NCBI RefSeq assembly: GCF_013911755.1 | Contig: NZ_JACESP010000002.1 | Span: 124,001 to 188,000, forward strand | Direction of reading: 5' to 3' | Length of the DNA stretch: 64,000 bases | From: Sphingosinicella sp. | GTDB taxonomy: Bacteria > Pseudomonadota > Alphaproteobacteria > Sphingomonadales > Sphingomonadaceae | Shown: positions 34,775 to 42,702 of the stretch, piece after piece | How positions within the stretch are numbered: position 1 is the first letter of the stretch | Layout of the letters: each line of letters opens with the position of its first letter | Translations under genes and position numbers: made by a program | Notes under the pieces: generated by a model | What the model was told of the DNA's origin: nothing | The model's input: the letters and a program-made list of their open reading frames with translations, nothing else | The model's database searches: none

Positions 34775-36246
34775 TCGGGAAGCCCCGCCATCACCTGCCG
34801 CACCGCTGTCGCCCAGTTGGTTTTGCGCACGCTCCGCGTCTCCTCGTTCAATACCGGCTCGAACCTGCGTTCGGCGTGCCACATCACGCTGGCCGATTCG
34901 AGGTCGGCGAACAGCCCGCACCCGACCGCGGCCAGCATGGCCGCGCCGAGCGCCGTCGTCTCCACGACCTTCGGGCGTTCGACCGTGACGCCGAGCACGT
35001 CGGCAAGGTCCTGACACAGCCAGTCGTTCGCCACCATGCCGCCATCGACACGCAGAAGTGAAGGCGACACGCCGTCGCGGCGCATCGCATCGAGCAGATC
35101 CGACGTTTGCAGGCTCATCGCCTCAAGGCAGGCGCGGACGATGTGCGCGCGCGTCGTGCCGCCGCTGATCCCGGTGATGATACCGCGCGCATCGGGCTCC
35201 CACCACGGCGCGCCGAGGCCATTGAAGGCGGGCACGAAGGCAACGCCGCCGCTGTCGGGCACCGATGCGGCAAGTCCGGCAGTTTCCGAAGCGCTCGCGA
35301 TGATGCCGATCTGGTCGCGCAGCCATTTGATCGCGCTGCCCGCCACGAAGATGCTGCCTTCAAGCGCATAGGCGGCGCGCCCGCCGAGCCGCCACGCCAC
35401 CGTCGAAAGCAATCGGTTCGACGACACCGGCGCGGCGTCTCCCGCGTGCGCCAGCAGGAACGCGCCCGTGCCGTAGGTCGATTTGACTGCGCCGGGTTCA
35501 AGGCACACCTGCCCGATCGCAGCGGCCTGTTGGTCGCCCGCGCACCCGGTGATCGGAATCGTGCGCCCGCCGATCAGCCGCGTCTCGCCGATGCGTCCCG
35601 CGCAATCGACGATCTCGGGAAGCGCCTCCATCGGCACATCGAACAGCGCGGCGAGCCCGGCGTCCCATGTGCAGCGCTGAAGGTCCATCAGCAGTGTGCG
35701 CGCGGCGTTCGTGGCGTCGGTGACGTGGAGCCCGCCGGTCAGACGCCAGATCAGCCACGAATCGATCGTACCGATGGCCAGCCGTTTCGCCTTCGCCGCC
35801 TCGCGGACCTCGGGCCAGTTTTCGAGCGCCCAGCGGATCTTGCTCGCCGAAAAATAGGGGTCGAGCAGAAGCCCGGTGCGGCCCTGTACGTCGTCTTCCA
35901 GCCCGCGCGCCTTCAGGTCCGCGCAGATCGCCGCGCCGCGCCGGTCCTGCCAGACGATCGCGGGCGCCAGCGGATCGCCGGTCCTTCGGTCCCAGAACAC
36001 GATCGTTTCGCGCTGGTTGGTGATGCCGATCGCGGCGATCGATTGCGCGCCGACGTCTCCGACGACGCGATTCGCGGCGCGCAGCGTCTTGTCCCAGATC
36101 TCGGCGGGATCATGCTCCACCCAGCCGCTCTGCGGGAAATGCTGGACGATTTCCTCGCCGTGCACGGCGCCGATGCGCCCTTCCGGCCTGAAGGCCACCG
36201 CGCGCGTCGAGGTCGTGCCTTCGTCGATGCTGAGGATGTGCGTCAT
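34771..36246 (-). CDS. glpK: Glycerol kinase
   Basis: The 491-residue FGGY-family kinase phosphorylates glycerol. Motifs: the N-terminal phosphate loop SIDEGTTSTRAVAF, the TNQRETIVFWDRRTG segment, the FSASKIRWALEN stretch, TYGTGAF and the C-terminal LRVDGGMVANDWLCQ. The longer ORF start is discarded because the conserved protein begins at MTHILSIDEG (36246). It is divergent from glpD with only 43 bases between starts, so both share a control region. Confidence 0.95.
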   Translation of the reverse strand: MTHILSIDEGTTSTRAVAFRPEGRIGAVHGEEIVQHFPQSGWVEHDPAEIWDKTLRAANRVVGDVGAQSIAAIGITNQRETIVFWDRRTGDPLAPAIVWQDRRGAAICADLKARGLEDDVQGRTGLLLDPYFSASKIRWALENWPEVREAAKAKRLAIGTIDSWLIWRLTGGLHVTDATNAARTLLMDLQRCTWDAGLAALFDVPMEALPEIVDCAGRIGETRLIGGRTIPITGCAGDQQAAAIGQVCLEPGAVKSTYGTGAFLLAHAGDAAPVSSNRLLSTVAWRLGGRAAYALEGSIFVAGSAIKWLRDQIGIIASASETAGLAASVPDSGGVAFVPAFNGLGAPWWEPDARGIITGISGGTTRAHIVRACLEAMSLQTSDLLDAMRRDGVSPSLLRVDGGMVANDWLCQDLADVLGVTVERPKVVETTALGAAMLAAVGCGLFADLESASVMWHAERRFEPVLNEETRSVRKTNWATAVRQVMAGLPE

Positions 36247-36289
36247 TACCCGCTTTCCTAGCGCGCGCAGCGGCTTTAGGTAAACGCCC

Positions 36290-37762
36290 GTGAACAGGGG
36301 CCATTTCGATCTTCTCATCATCGGCGCGGGCGTCAATGGTGCAGGGCTTGCGCGCGACGCCGCCGGGCGGGGCCTCAAGGTCGCGCTCGTTGATGCCGCC
36401 GACATCGGGGGGGCGACGTCCTCGTCATCCACGAAGCTCATCCACGGCGGGCTGCGTTATCTCGAATTCTACGCGTTCCGGCTGGTCCGCAAGGCGCTCG
36501 CCGAACGCGAGGTGTTGCTCGATATTGCCGCGCACCTCACGCGGCCGATGCCCTTCATCCTGCCGCTCGGCCCCGATACGCGCCCCGGCTGGATGATCCG
36601 CGCCGGGCTGTTCCTCTACGATCATCTCGCGCGCCGCAAGCAGGTGCCGGGCTCCGCAAAGGTCGTGCTGAGAGACGACCACGCCGGCCAGCCACTCGAC
36701 AAGCGCTACACGCAGGCGTTTCGGTACTGGGACGGCTGGGTGGACGACGCCCGCCTCGTCATCGCGAACGCGCAGGATGCCTCGTCGCGCTCCGCCCTCG
36801 TCCTCCCCCGCACCGCCGTCACGAGCGCGTGCCGAAGCCCATCGGGCTGGAATGCCGAACTCGGCGACGGCACGAACCTGTCCGCAACCCACGTCATCAA
36901 CTGCGCCGGACCGTGGGCGGCCCAAGTCGCCGCCAACGTCCTCGGCCTCCCCGACGCTCCCCGCCTCCGCCTGGTGCAGGGCGCGCACCTCGTCACGCGT
37001 CGCATCGGCCGCGGGCAGGACAGCTACATTCTCCAGCAGCCTGACGGCCGCATCGTCTTCATCATCCCCTACGAAAACGACTTCTCGCTGATCGGCACCA
37101 CCGAAACGACGATCGACTCGCCGGAAGCGCCGCAGATCACCGAGGCGGAAACCGAGTACCTGCTCGCCGCCGCGAACCGCTATCTCTCCCGCCCGCTCGA
37201 ACGCGCCGACATCATCTCAACCTACGCCGGCATCCGCCCGCTGGTGCTGGAGGAAGGCAAAGGCGCGCGCGAGACGACGCGCGACTGGAAGATCGTCGCG
37301 CACGAAGGCGGTGACGCCGTCACCGTCATCGGCGGCAAGATCACCACGTACCGGCTGCTTGCCGAAGACGTGCTCGGCCGCCTCTATCCCGAAAGCACGC
37401 GCTGGACGGCGGGGCAGCCGCTGCCGGGCAGCGATTTCCCGCGCCTTCCGGGCCTCACCGGCCAGCAGGCGTGGACGAAGTGGCGCGAAAACCTGCGCGT
37501 GAAACACGCCGACTACGACCCGCGAATCGTAGATCGGCTGGCAAGGCTCTACGGCACGCGCGCTGACACGATGCTGGAGAACGGCCTCGGCGAAAACCTC
37601 GGCGGCGTGTTCACCGCGGAGCTTGAACACATGGTCGCCGAGGAGTGGGCGCAAAGCGAGGACGATGCGCTCTGGCGCCGCAGCAAGCTCGGCCTCCACC
37701 TCACGGACGAGGCCAGAACGGCAGTCGAGCAGTGGTTCGCCGCACGATTTACCAAGAGTTAG
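36290..37762 (+). CDS. glpD: Aerobic glycerol-3-phosphate dehydrogenase
   Basis: The 490-residue FAD enzyme oxidises glycerol-3-phosphate to dihydroxyacetone phosphate at the inner membrane and feeds the quinone pool; the product enters glycolysis through triosephosphate isomerase (tpiA, 62 kb). Evidence: FAD motif LLIIGAGVNGAGLARDAAGRG, SSSSTKLIHGGLRYLE, YAGIRPLV and VIGGKITTYR. The GTG at 36290 is the start. Together with glpK it forms a divergent glycerol-utilisation pair; no glpF or glpR is in the window. Confidence 0.95.
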   Translation: MNRGHFDLLIIGAGVNGAGLARDAAGRGLKVALVDAADIGGATSSSSTKLIHGGLRYLEFYAFRLVRKALAEREVLLDIAAHLTRPMPFILPLGPDTRPGWMIRAGLFLYDHLARRKQVPGSAKVVLRDDHAGQPLDKRYTQAFRYWDGWVDDARLVIANAQDASSRSALVLPRTAVTSACRSPSGWNAELGDGTNLSATHVINCAGPWAAQVAANVLGLPDAPRLRLVQGAHLVTRRIGRGQDSYILQQPDGRIVFIIPYENDFSLIGTTETTIDSPEAPQITEAETEYLLAAANRYLSRPLERADIISTYAGIRPLVLEEGKGARETTRDWKIVAHEGGDAVTVIGGKITTYRLLAEDVLGRLYPESTRWTAGQPLPGSDFPRLPGLTGQQAWTKWRENLRVKHADYDPRIVDRLARLYGTRADTMLENGLGENLGGVFTAELEHMVAEEWAQSEDDALWRRSKLGLHLTDEARTAVEQWFAARFTKS

Positions 37763-37807
37763 GAAGCCGGTCGTAGATTCCCTTGCAACGCACAAGGAAA
37801 TCGCCCG

Positions 37808-38047
37808 ATGGTCGCCCACAATCACAACTTCGCCGCCGACTACGCCACCAGCACGTCCGTCAGCCTGCTCGACGCGCTGATCGACGCCATGACGCTGGCG
37901 CGTCCCGGCAAGGACGCGAGCGCGTTCGCGACCGACATCAAGCGCCTCGGCGACGGTGCCGCGCGCGCCGCCTATGAACTCGACGGCCTGCTCGACGAGC
38001 CGGTAACGGCGAAGGTTCGCACGATCCGCAAGACGGACGCCGCCTAA
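37808..38047 (+). CDS. Small protein of unknown function
   Basis: The 79-residue cytosolic protein (MVAHNHNFAADYATSTSVSL...) has an acidic-Ala helical middle and a basic end VRTIRKTDAA. AAGGAA stands 8 bases before the ATG. It follows glpD by 45 bases and may be co-transcribed. No domain recognised. Its stop shares four bases (CTAA) with the stop of the convergent dehydratase gene. Confidence 0.6.
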   Translation: MVAHNHNFAADYATSTSVSLLDALIDAMTLARPGKDASAFATDIKRLGDGAARAAYELDGLLDEPVTAKVRTIRKTDAA

Positions 38048-38994
38048 ACGCCGAGGCAGACCCGGTAGGTTTCCGCATCGACGTTGCCGCCCGACAGGGT
38101 GATCGCAACGGTCTTGCCCTTCAAATCCAGCTTTCCCGAAAGCGCCGCCGCCAGCGCCGCCGCGCCGCCGGGCTCCACCACCAGTTTCAGCGTGCGGAAC
38201 GCGAACGCCACCGCCGCCTTCACGTCGGCCTCCGAGACAGCCACGCCCCGCGCGCCGCGCCCATGCAATATGTCGAAGGTCAGCGGCACGGTAACGAGCG
38301 TCTGCAGCGCGTCGCACAGTGTCGGCCCCGGATCGCGAACCGGTTCGATGGCGCCGTTTGCGAGCGACCGAGTGACGTCGTCATAACCCTCAGGCTCGAC
38401 GACGACGATCTCGCTGTCCGGCAGCGCGAGCGAAATGCCGCTCGCCAGGCCGCCGCCGCCGCAGCACACCAGCATGATATCGGGCTGCCCGATGTCCTCG
38501 GCGATCTCGAGCCCCGCCGTCCCCTGCCCCGCAACGATCCACGGGTCGTCGTACGACGGAACGATCACCCCGCCGCGCTCCGCAGCGATCTTCGCGGCGA
38601 TGACCTCGCGGCGTTCGCTCAGCCGGTCGTAGCTGACGATTTCCGCGCCATAGCCGCGCGTCGCCTCCGCCTTGATGCGCGGCGCGTCGGACGGCATTAC
38701 GATCGTCGCGCGGATGCCGAGCAGCTTCGCCGCCAGCGCGACGCCCTGCGCGTGATTCCCCGAGGAGAAGGCGACAACGCCTTCGCGGCGCTCGTCCGGC
38801 GTCAGCGCCGACAACCGATTCCATGCGCCGCGGAATTTGAACGAGCCGGTGCGCTGCAGGCATTCGGCCTTCAGCCAGACCTTCGCGCCGGTCACATCGT
38901 CAAGCGCATCCGAGCGCAAAAGCGGGGTTCGAATGGCGACGCCGGCAATGCGCGCGGCCGCCACCTGGACGTCTTCAAGGGCGGGTGTGTTCAT
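38044..38994 (-). CDS. Threonine/serine dehydratase-like PLP enzyme
   Basis: The 316-residue fold-type II PLP protein has the Schiff-base Lys53 in TGSFKFRGA, the substrate loop SSGNHAQGVALAA, the phosphate-binding glycine loop CCGGGGLASG and the C-terminal SGGNVD. These fit threonine ammonia-lyase (catabolic, no ACT domain) or serine racemase; the lack of a regulatory C-terminal domain argues against the biosynthetic IlvA. The substrate cannot be decided from sequence. It stands alone, divergent from the ornithine decarboxylase gene. Confidence 0.88.
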   Translation of the reverse strand: MNTPALEDVQVAAARIAGVAIRTPLLRSDALDDVTGAKVWLKAECLQRTGSFKFRGAWNRLSALTPDERREGVVAFSSGNHAQGVALAAKLLGIRATIVMPSDAPRIKAEATRGYGAEIVSYDRLSERREVIAAKIAAERGGVIVPSYDDPWIVAGQGTAGLEIAEDIGQPDIMLVCCGGGGLASGISLALPDSEIVVVEPEGYDDVTRSLANGAIEPVRDPGPTLCDALQTLVTVPLTFDILHGRGARGVAVSEADVKAAVAFAFRTLKLVVEPGGAAALAAALSGKLDLKGKTVAITLSGGNVDAETYRVCLGV

Positions 38995-39125
38995 CTTCTG
39001 TTAACTCGCTGATTTCACATGGGGAAACAATAAGAACGCTTCAGCGATTTTTTCTTTACATCACGCGCCCCCGACCCTAAACAGCGCGTCCGCTGCCCCA
39101 TGGGACTTCCACCGCAAGGCAGTGC

Positions 39126-40337
39126 ATGTCAACTGTCTCCTGGAGGTCCCTTGAGTTGCGAGAATTTCATAGCGCGCTGGGGGTAGCGTCGGTCCTTCGA
39201 CCTGACGCGCCTGTCACCCTCATTCGTCCTCACGCGGCAAACCGTGCGGCCCGATTCTTCGTCGAGAAGTTTCCGGGGCTGTCGATGTATGCCGTGAAGG
39301 CCAATCCTTCACCCGAGATCATCAAGACGCTCTGGGAGGGCGGTATCACGCATTTCGACGTTGCCTCGATCAACGAGGTGCGTCTGGTGCGCGGCCTGCT
39401 GCCGGAAGCGACCTTGTGCTTCATGCACCCGGTGAAATCGCCCGAGGCGATCACCGAGGCGTATTTCGAGCACGGCGTCCGCACCTTCTCGCTCGACAGC
39501 CACGAAGAGCTCGCGAAGATCGTCGAGGCGACGGGCGGCGCTGCCGACCTGACGCTCTGCGTTCGGCTGCGCGTGTCCTCGGCGCACTCGAAGCTCAGCC
39601 TCGCCTCCAAGTTCGGCGCCTCCATCGAGGAGGCTCCGGCGCTGCTGCTCGCCGCGCGGCAGGCGGCGGACGCGCTCGGCGTCTGCTTCCACGTCGGCAG
39701 CCAGGCGATGAGCCCGCAGGCCTATGTGGAGGCGATGACGCTGGTCCGCGCCGCGATCGTCCACGCGGGCGTCACGGTTGACGTCGTCGATGTCGGCGGC
39801 GGCTTCCCGTCGATCTATCCGGGGATGGACCCGGCGCCGATGCAGATGTTCTTCGATGCGATCCACCGCGCCTTCGAAGCAATGCCGATCAGCTATTCGG
39901 CGGAGCTTTGGTGCGAGCCGGGCCGCGCGCTCTGCGCGGAATACGCGAGCGTTCTGGTCCGCGTCGAGCAGCGTAAGGGCGACGTCATCTACATCAACGA
40001 CGGCGCCTACGGTTCGCTGTTCGATGCGGCGCATGTCGCATGGCGCTTCCCCGTGAAGCTGCTGCGCGGCAGCATCGGCGCGGAAGAGGCGTTCAGCTTC
40101 TACGGCCCCACCTGCGACGACATGGACTACATGGCCGGCCCGTTCATGCTGCCCGCCGATGTCAAGGCCGGCGACTATATCGAAATCGGTATGCTCGGCG
40201 CCTATGGCGCGGCCATGCGCACGGCATTCAACGGCTTCGTGAACGGCGAAACCGTGATCGTCACCGACGAACCGATGGCGAGCGCCTATGCTGTCACGGA
40301 GTCGACACCGCAGAGCGTTACTGCCATACGCAACTGA
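39126..40337 (+). CDS. Ornithine decarboxylase-type (fold III) PLP decarboxylase
   Basis: The 403-residue enzyme belongs to the alanine-racemase-fold decarboxylases. PLP Lys58 lies in MYAVKANPS; the phosphate-binding glycine stretch is VVDVGGGFPSIYPGM; the C-terminal active site has GPTCDDMDYM, as in ornithine/lysine decarboxylases, rather than the diaminopimelate pattern. It should produce putrescine. Two starts compete: ATG 39126 (AAGG upstream) and TTG 39156, which has a stronger GGAGG 9 bases before it. The next gene, a DHS homologue, probably uses the putrescine. Confidence 0.85.
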   Translation: MSTVSWRSLELREFHSALGVASVLRPDAPVTLIRPHAANRAARFFVEKFPGLSMYAVKANPSPEIIKTLWEGGITHFDVASINEVRLVRGLLPEATLCFMHPVKSPEAITEAYFEHGVRTFSLDSHEELAKIVEATGGAADLTLCVRLRVSSAHSKLSLASKFGASIEEAPALLLAARQAADALGVCFHVGSQAMSPQAYVEAMTLVRAAIVHAGVTVDVVDVGGGFPSIYPGMDPAPMQMFFDAIHRAFEAMPISYSAELWCEPGRALCAEYASVLVRVEQRKGDVIYINDGAYGSLFDAAHVAWRFPVKLLRGSIGAEEAFSFYGPTCDDMDYMAGPFMLPADVKAGDYIEIGMLGAYGAAMRTAFNGFVNGETVIVTDEPMASAYAVTESTPQSVTAIRN

Positions 40338-40339
40338 GA

Positions 40340-40364
40340 ACGGCCGCCTGTCATGGGCGGCCGT
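40340..40364 (+). terminator. GC-rich hairpin after the decarboxylase, terminator or attenuator
   Basis: A perfect 9-base stem (ACGGCCGCC / GGCGGCCGT) with a 7-base loop starts three bases after the stop codon. It is followed by C-rich sequence and only two T, so classic termination would be weak. Standing between two genes of one pathway, it could lower read-through into the DHS homologue or stabilise the upstream message. Confidence 0.5.
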
Positions 40365-40373
40365 CCCCTTCCC

Positions 40374-40423
40374 GCTCGGCGCCGGCAAATCCGGCCGCGG
40401 GCGGCGCTTTTCATGCGCCGAGC
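40374..40423 (+). promoter_or_regulatory. Structured leader with alternative hairpins before the DHS homologue
   Basis: The segment GCTCGGCGC (40374-40382) can pair with GCGCCGAGC (40415-40423), enclosing a GCCGG/CCGGC hairpin (40381-40395). Alternatively CGGCGC (40402-40407) can pair with GCGCCG (40415-40420). The two folds exclude each other. The leader ends 37 bases before the start codon, whose GGAAGGAA ribosome-binding site lies outside the stems. It might be regulatory; no known riboswitch was recognised. Confidence 0.4.
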
Positions 40424-40459
40424 CAGTCCACAGCAACTTATCGACTGGAAGGAATACCA

Positions 40460-41512
40460 ATGACCGATGTTCGCGTAGACGCGCAGCGCAAGGCCGAGCT
40501 TCTCTCGAAAGAAGTGCGCCACATCGATATCAAGAGCTTCGACGCCCGCCCGATCATCGATCAGATGGACGGCATGAGCTTCACCAGCCGCGACCTGGCG
40601 CGTGCTACGAAAATCTACAACACCATGCTGGAAGACAAGGACTGCTCGATCTTCCTCGTCATCGCCGGTTCCACCTCGGCGGGCGGCTGCATGAATCTCT
40701 ATGCCGATCTCGTCGCCAACAACATGGTGGACGGCATCGTCGCCACCGGCGCGTCGATCGTCGACATGGATTTCTTCGAAGGCCTTGGCCACAAGCACTA
40801 CCAGGCGCTTGAAATCCCTGATGATAACGTTCTGCGTTCGCTCTACATCGATCGCATCTACGATACCTATATCGATGAAGAGCAGCTTCAGGATTGCGAC
40901 CACACGATCGGGGAGATCGCGAACGGCCTCGACCCGAAGCCCTATTCGAGCCGCGCCTTCATCCGCGAGATGGGCCGCTATCTCTCGAAGCACGGCAAGA
41001 AGGACAACAGCCTCGTCAAACTCGCCTTCGAGCACGACGTGCCGATCTTCTGCCCGGCGTTCACCGATAGCTCGGCGGGCTTCGGGCTCGTGAAGCACCA
41101 GGTCGATGCCATGAAGGCGGGCCGCCCCTACATGACGATGGATTCGATCGCGGACTTCCGCGAACTCACCGACATCAAGATCAAGGCGGGCACCACCGGC
41201 CTCCTGATGATCGGCGGCGGCGTTCCGAAGAACTTCGTTCAGGACACCGTCGTCTGCGCCGAAATCCTCGGCCATGAAGACGTCGAGATGCACAAGTACG
41301 CCGTGCAGATCACGGTCGCCGACGTCCGCGACGGCGCCTGCTCGTCCTCGACGCTCAAGGAAGCCGCCAGCTGGGGCAAGGTCGACACGACGCTCGAACA
41401 GATGGTGTTCGCCGAAGCAGGCTCGGTGCTGCCGCTGCTCGCGTCGGACGCTTACCACCGCGGCCACTGGAAGACTCGCCCCAAGCACGGCTGGGCGAAG
41501 CTCTTCGCTTAA
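40460..41512 (+). CDS. Deoxyhypusine synthase-family enzyme, probable homospermidine synthase
   Basis: The 350-residue protein has the DHS fold: the NAD-binding IAGSTSAGGCMNLYADLV, VDGIVATGASIVDMD, a central PIFCPAFTDSSAGFG and the active-site lysine region IGGGVPKNF with Lys257. Bacteria lack the eIF5A substrate of true DHS; characterised bacterial homologues make sym-homospermidine from putrescine or act on agmatine. Pairing with an ornithine decarboxylase favours the first. Start ATG 40460 has GGAAGGAA upstream. The stop shares TTAA with the rlmD stop on the other strand. Confidence 0.85.
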   Translation: MTDVRVDAQRKAELLSKEVRHIDIKSFDARPIIDQMDGMSFTSRDLARATKIYNTMLEDKDCSIFLVIAGSTSAGGCMNLYADLVANNMVDGIVATGASIVDMDFFEGLGHKHYQALEIPDDNVLRSLYIDRIYDTYIDEEQLQDCDHTIGEIANGLDPKPYSSRAFIREMGRYLSKHGKKDNSLVKLAFEHDVPIFCPAFTDSSAGFGLVKHQVDAMKAGRPYMTMDSIADFRELTDIKIKAGTTGLLMIGGGVPKNFVQDTVVCAEILGHEDVEMHKYAVQITVADVRDGACSSSTLKEAASWGKVDTTLEQMVFAEAGSVLPLLASDAYHRGHWKTRPKHGWAKLFA

Positions 41513-42702
41513 CCGCGCAGGAAAACGGCGGCCAGTTCCACATGGATAGACCAGCGGAACTGGCCGACCGGCCATAGCTCGGTCAGCCGAAATCCGGCCT
41601 CGTGCAGGATCTTTGCATCGCGCGCGAACGTATTGGGATTGCACGAGACATGCACGACCCGCTTCAATTTTGAACGCGCGATCGTCTCCACCTGCGTCTT
41701 TGCGCCCGCGCGCGGCGGGTCCAGAACCACGGCATCGAATTTACTGAGCTCCGCAGGCTGCAACGGCTGACGGAACAGGTCGCGGTGAGTGGTCGTGATC
41801 GGTCGTCCGGAGCGTTTGGCGGCCGCTGAAAGCGCGGCGACGGCATCGCGCGCCGCATCCGCCGCGAAGACCTTCGCGCGCGCGGAGAGCGGCAGGGCGA
41901 ACGTGCCGGCGCCGCAGAACAGGTCCGCCACCGTTCCAGCGCCGCCGATCCCCTCCCGCACAGCCGCCTGCAACGCCGCTTCCCCGTCCACGGTCGCCTG
42001 CAGGAAGCCGCCCGGCGGCAATGCCACGGTGACGTCACCGAAGCGCACGGCGGGCTCGGCAAGCTGAAGCGCGATCTCGACGCCCGCCGAGGTTTCGGTC
42101 GCAATCCGGGCCAGCCGCGCCTCCGACGCCAGCGCCGCAAGCGCGCCGATGTCTGCAGCGGCAAGCGAGAGGTTGGTGAGCAACACGTCGAAGCCGGAGA
42201 GCGTTTCGGTAAGCGTCATGCCGACGGCGTGCCCGGCGCGCAGCTTCGGCGCGAGCGCGTCCCGCAGCGCGCGTGCCGCGTCCCAGAGCGCAGGCTGAAC
42301 CACCGGACATTCCGCAAGGTCGACAACCGCGCTGCTGCCCTCGACGTTGAAGCCGATGCGAACGCTGCCGTTGTCGCGTACCAGCCGGAAGCTTGCACGC
42401 CGCCGTGCGCCCGCTGGCGACAAATGCGCCGGGTGGACCGTCTCCGGCACGATGCCGACACCGGCCAGCGCGCCGAGGATGCGGCCCGATACAAATTCGG
42501 CAAGCACGGCGTCGTCCGCGTGCTGCAGCTGGCAGCCGCCACAGACCCCGAAATGCCGGCAGGCTGGCGCAATCCGGTGCGGCCCCGCCGCGATGACGTC
42601 ACCCTCCACCGTATCGCCGGGGATCGCCCCGGCGACATAGCGGCCGCTTTCGGTGACGCCGTCACCGCGCGCTGCGAGGCGAACGATGGTCTCGATGCTC
42701 AA
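41509..42702 (-). CDS. RlmD-type 23S rRNA (uracil-C5) methyltransferase
   Basis: The 397-residue TrmA/RumA-family enzyme has a degenerate N-terminal TRAM-like start (MSIETIVRLAARGDGV), an iron-sulfur cluster motif CRHFGVCGGCQLQH plus a later Cys (AECPVV), the SAM-binding VADLFCGAGTFALPL and the catalytic VVHVSCNPNTFARD. The cluster argues for RlmD rather than TrmA, though RlmC or an undivided RlmCD role is possible. It starts at TTG 42702, overlapping the nnrD stop as TTGA. Confidence 0.85.
   Translation of the reverse strand: MSIETIVRLAARGDGVTESGRYVAGAIPGDTVEGDVIAAGPHRIAPACRHFGVCGGCQLQHADDAVLAEFVSGRILGALAGVGIVPETVHPAHLSPAGARRRASFRLVRDNGSVRIGFNVEGSSAVVDLAECPVVQPALWDAARALRDALAPKLRAGHAVGMTLTETLSGFDVLLTNLSLAAADIGALAALASEARLARIATETSAGVEIALQLAEPAVRFGDVTVALPPGGFLQATVDGEAALQAAVREGIGGAGTVADLFCGAGTFALPLSARAKVFAADAARDAVAALSAAAKRSGRPITTTHRDLFRQPLQPAELSKFDAVVLDPPRAGAKTQVETIARSKLKRVVHVSCNPNTFARDAKILHEAGFRLTELWPVGQFRWSIHVELAAVFLRG

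Noticed and set aside
40460-41512. True deoxyhypusine synthase acting on eIF5A
   Set aside because: Bacteria have no eIF5A; the neighbour is an ornithine decarboxylase, so a small-amine substrate is far more likely.
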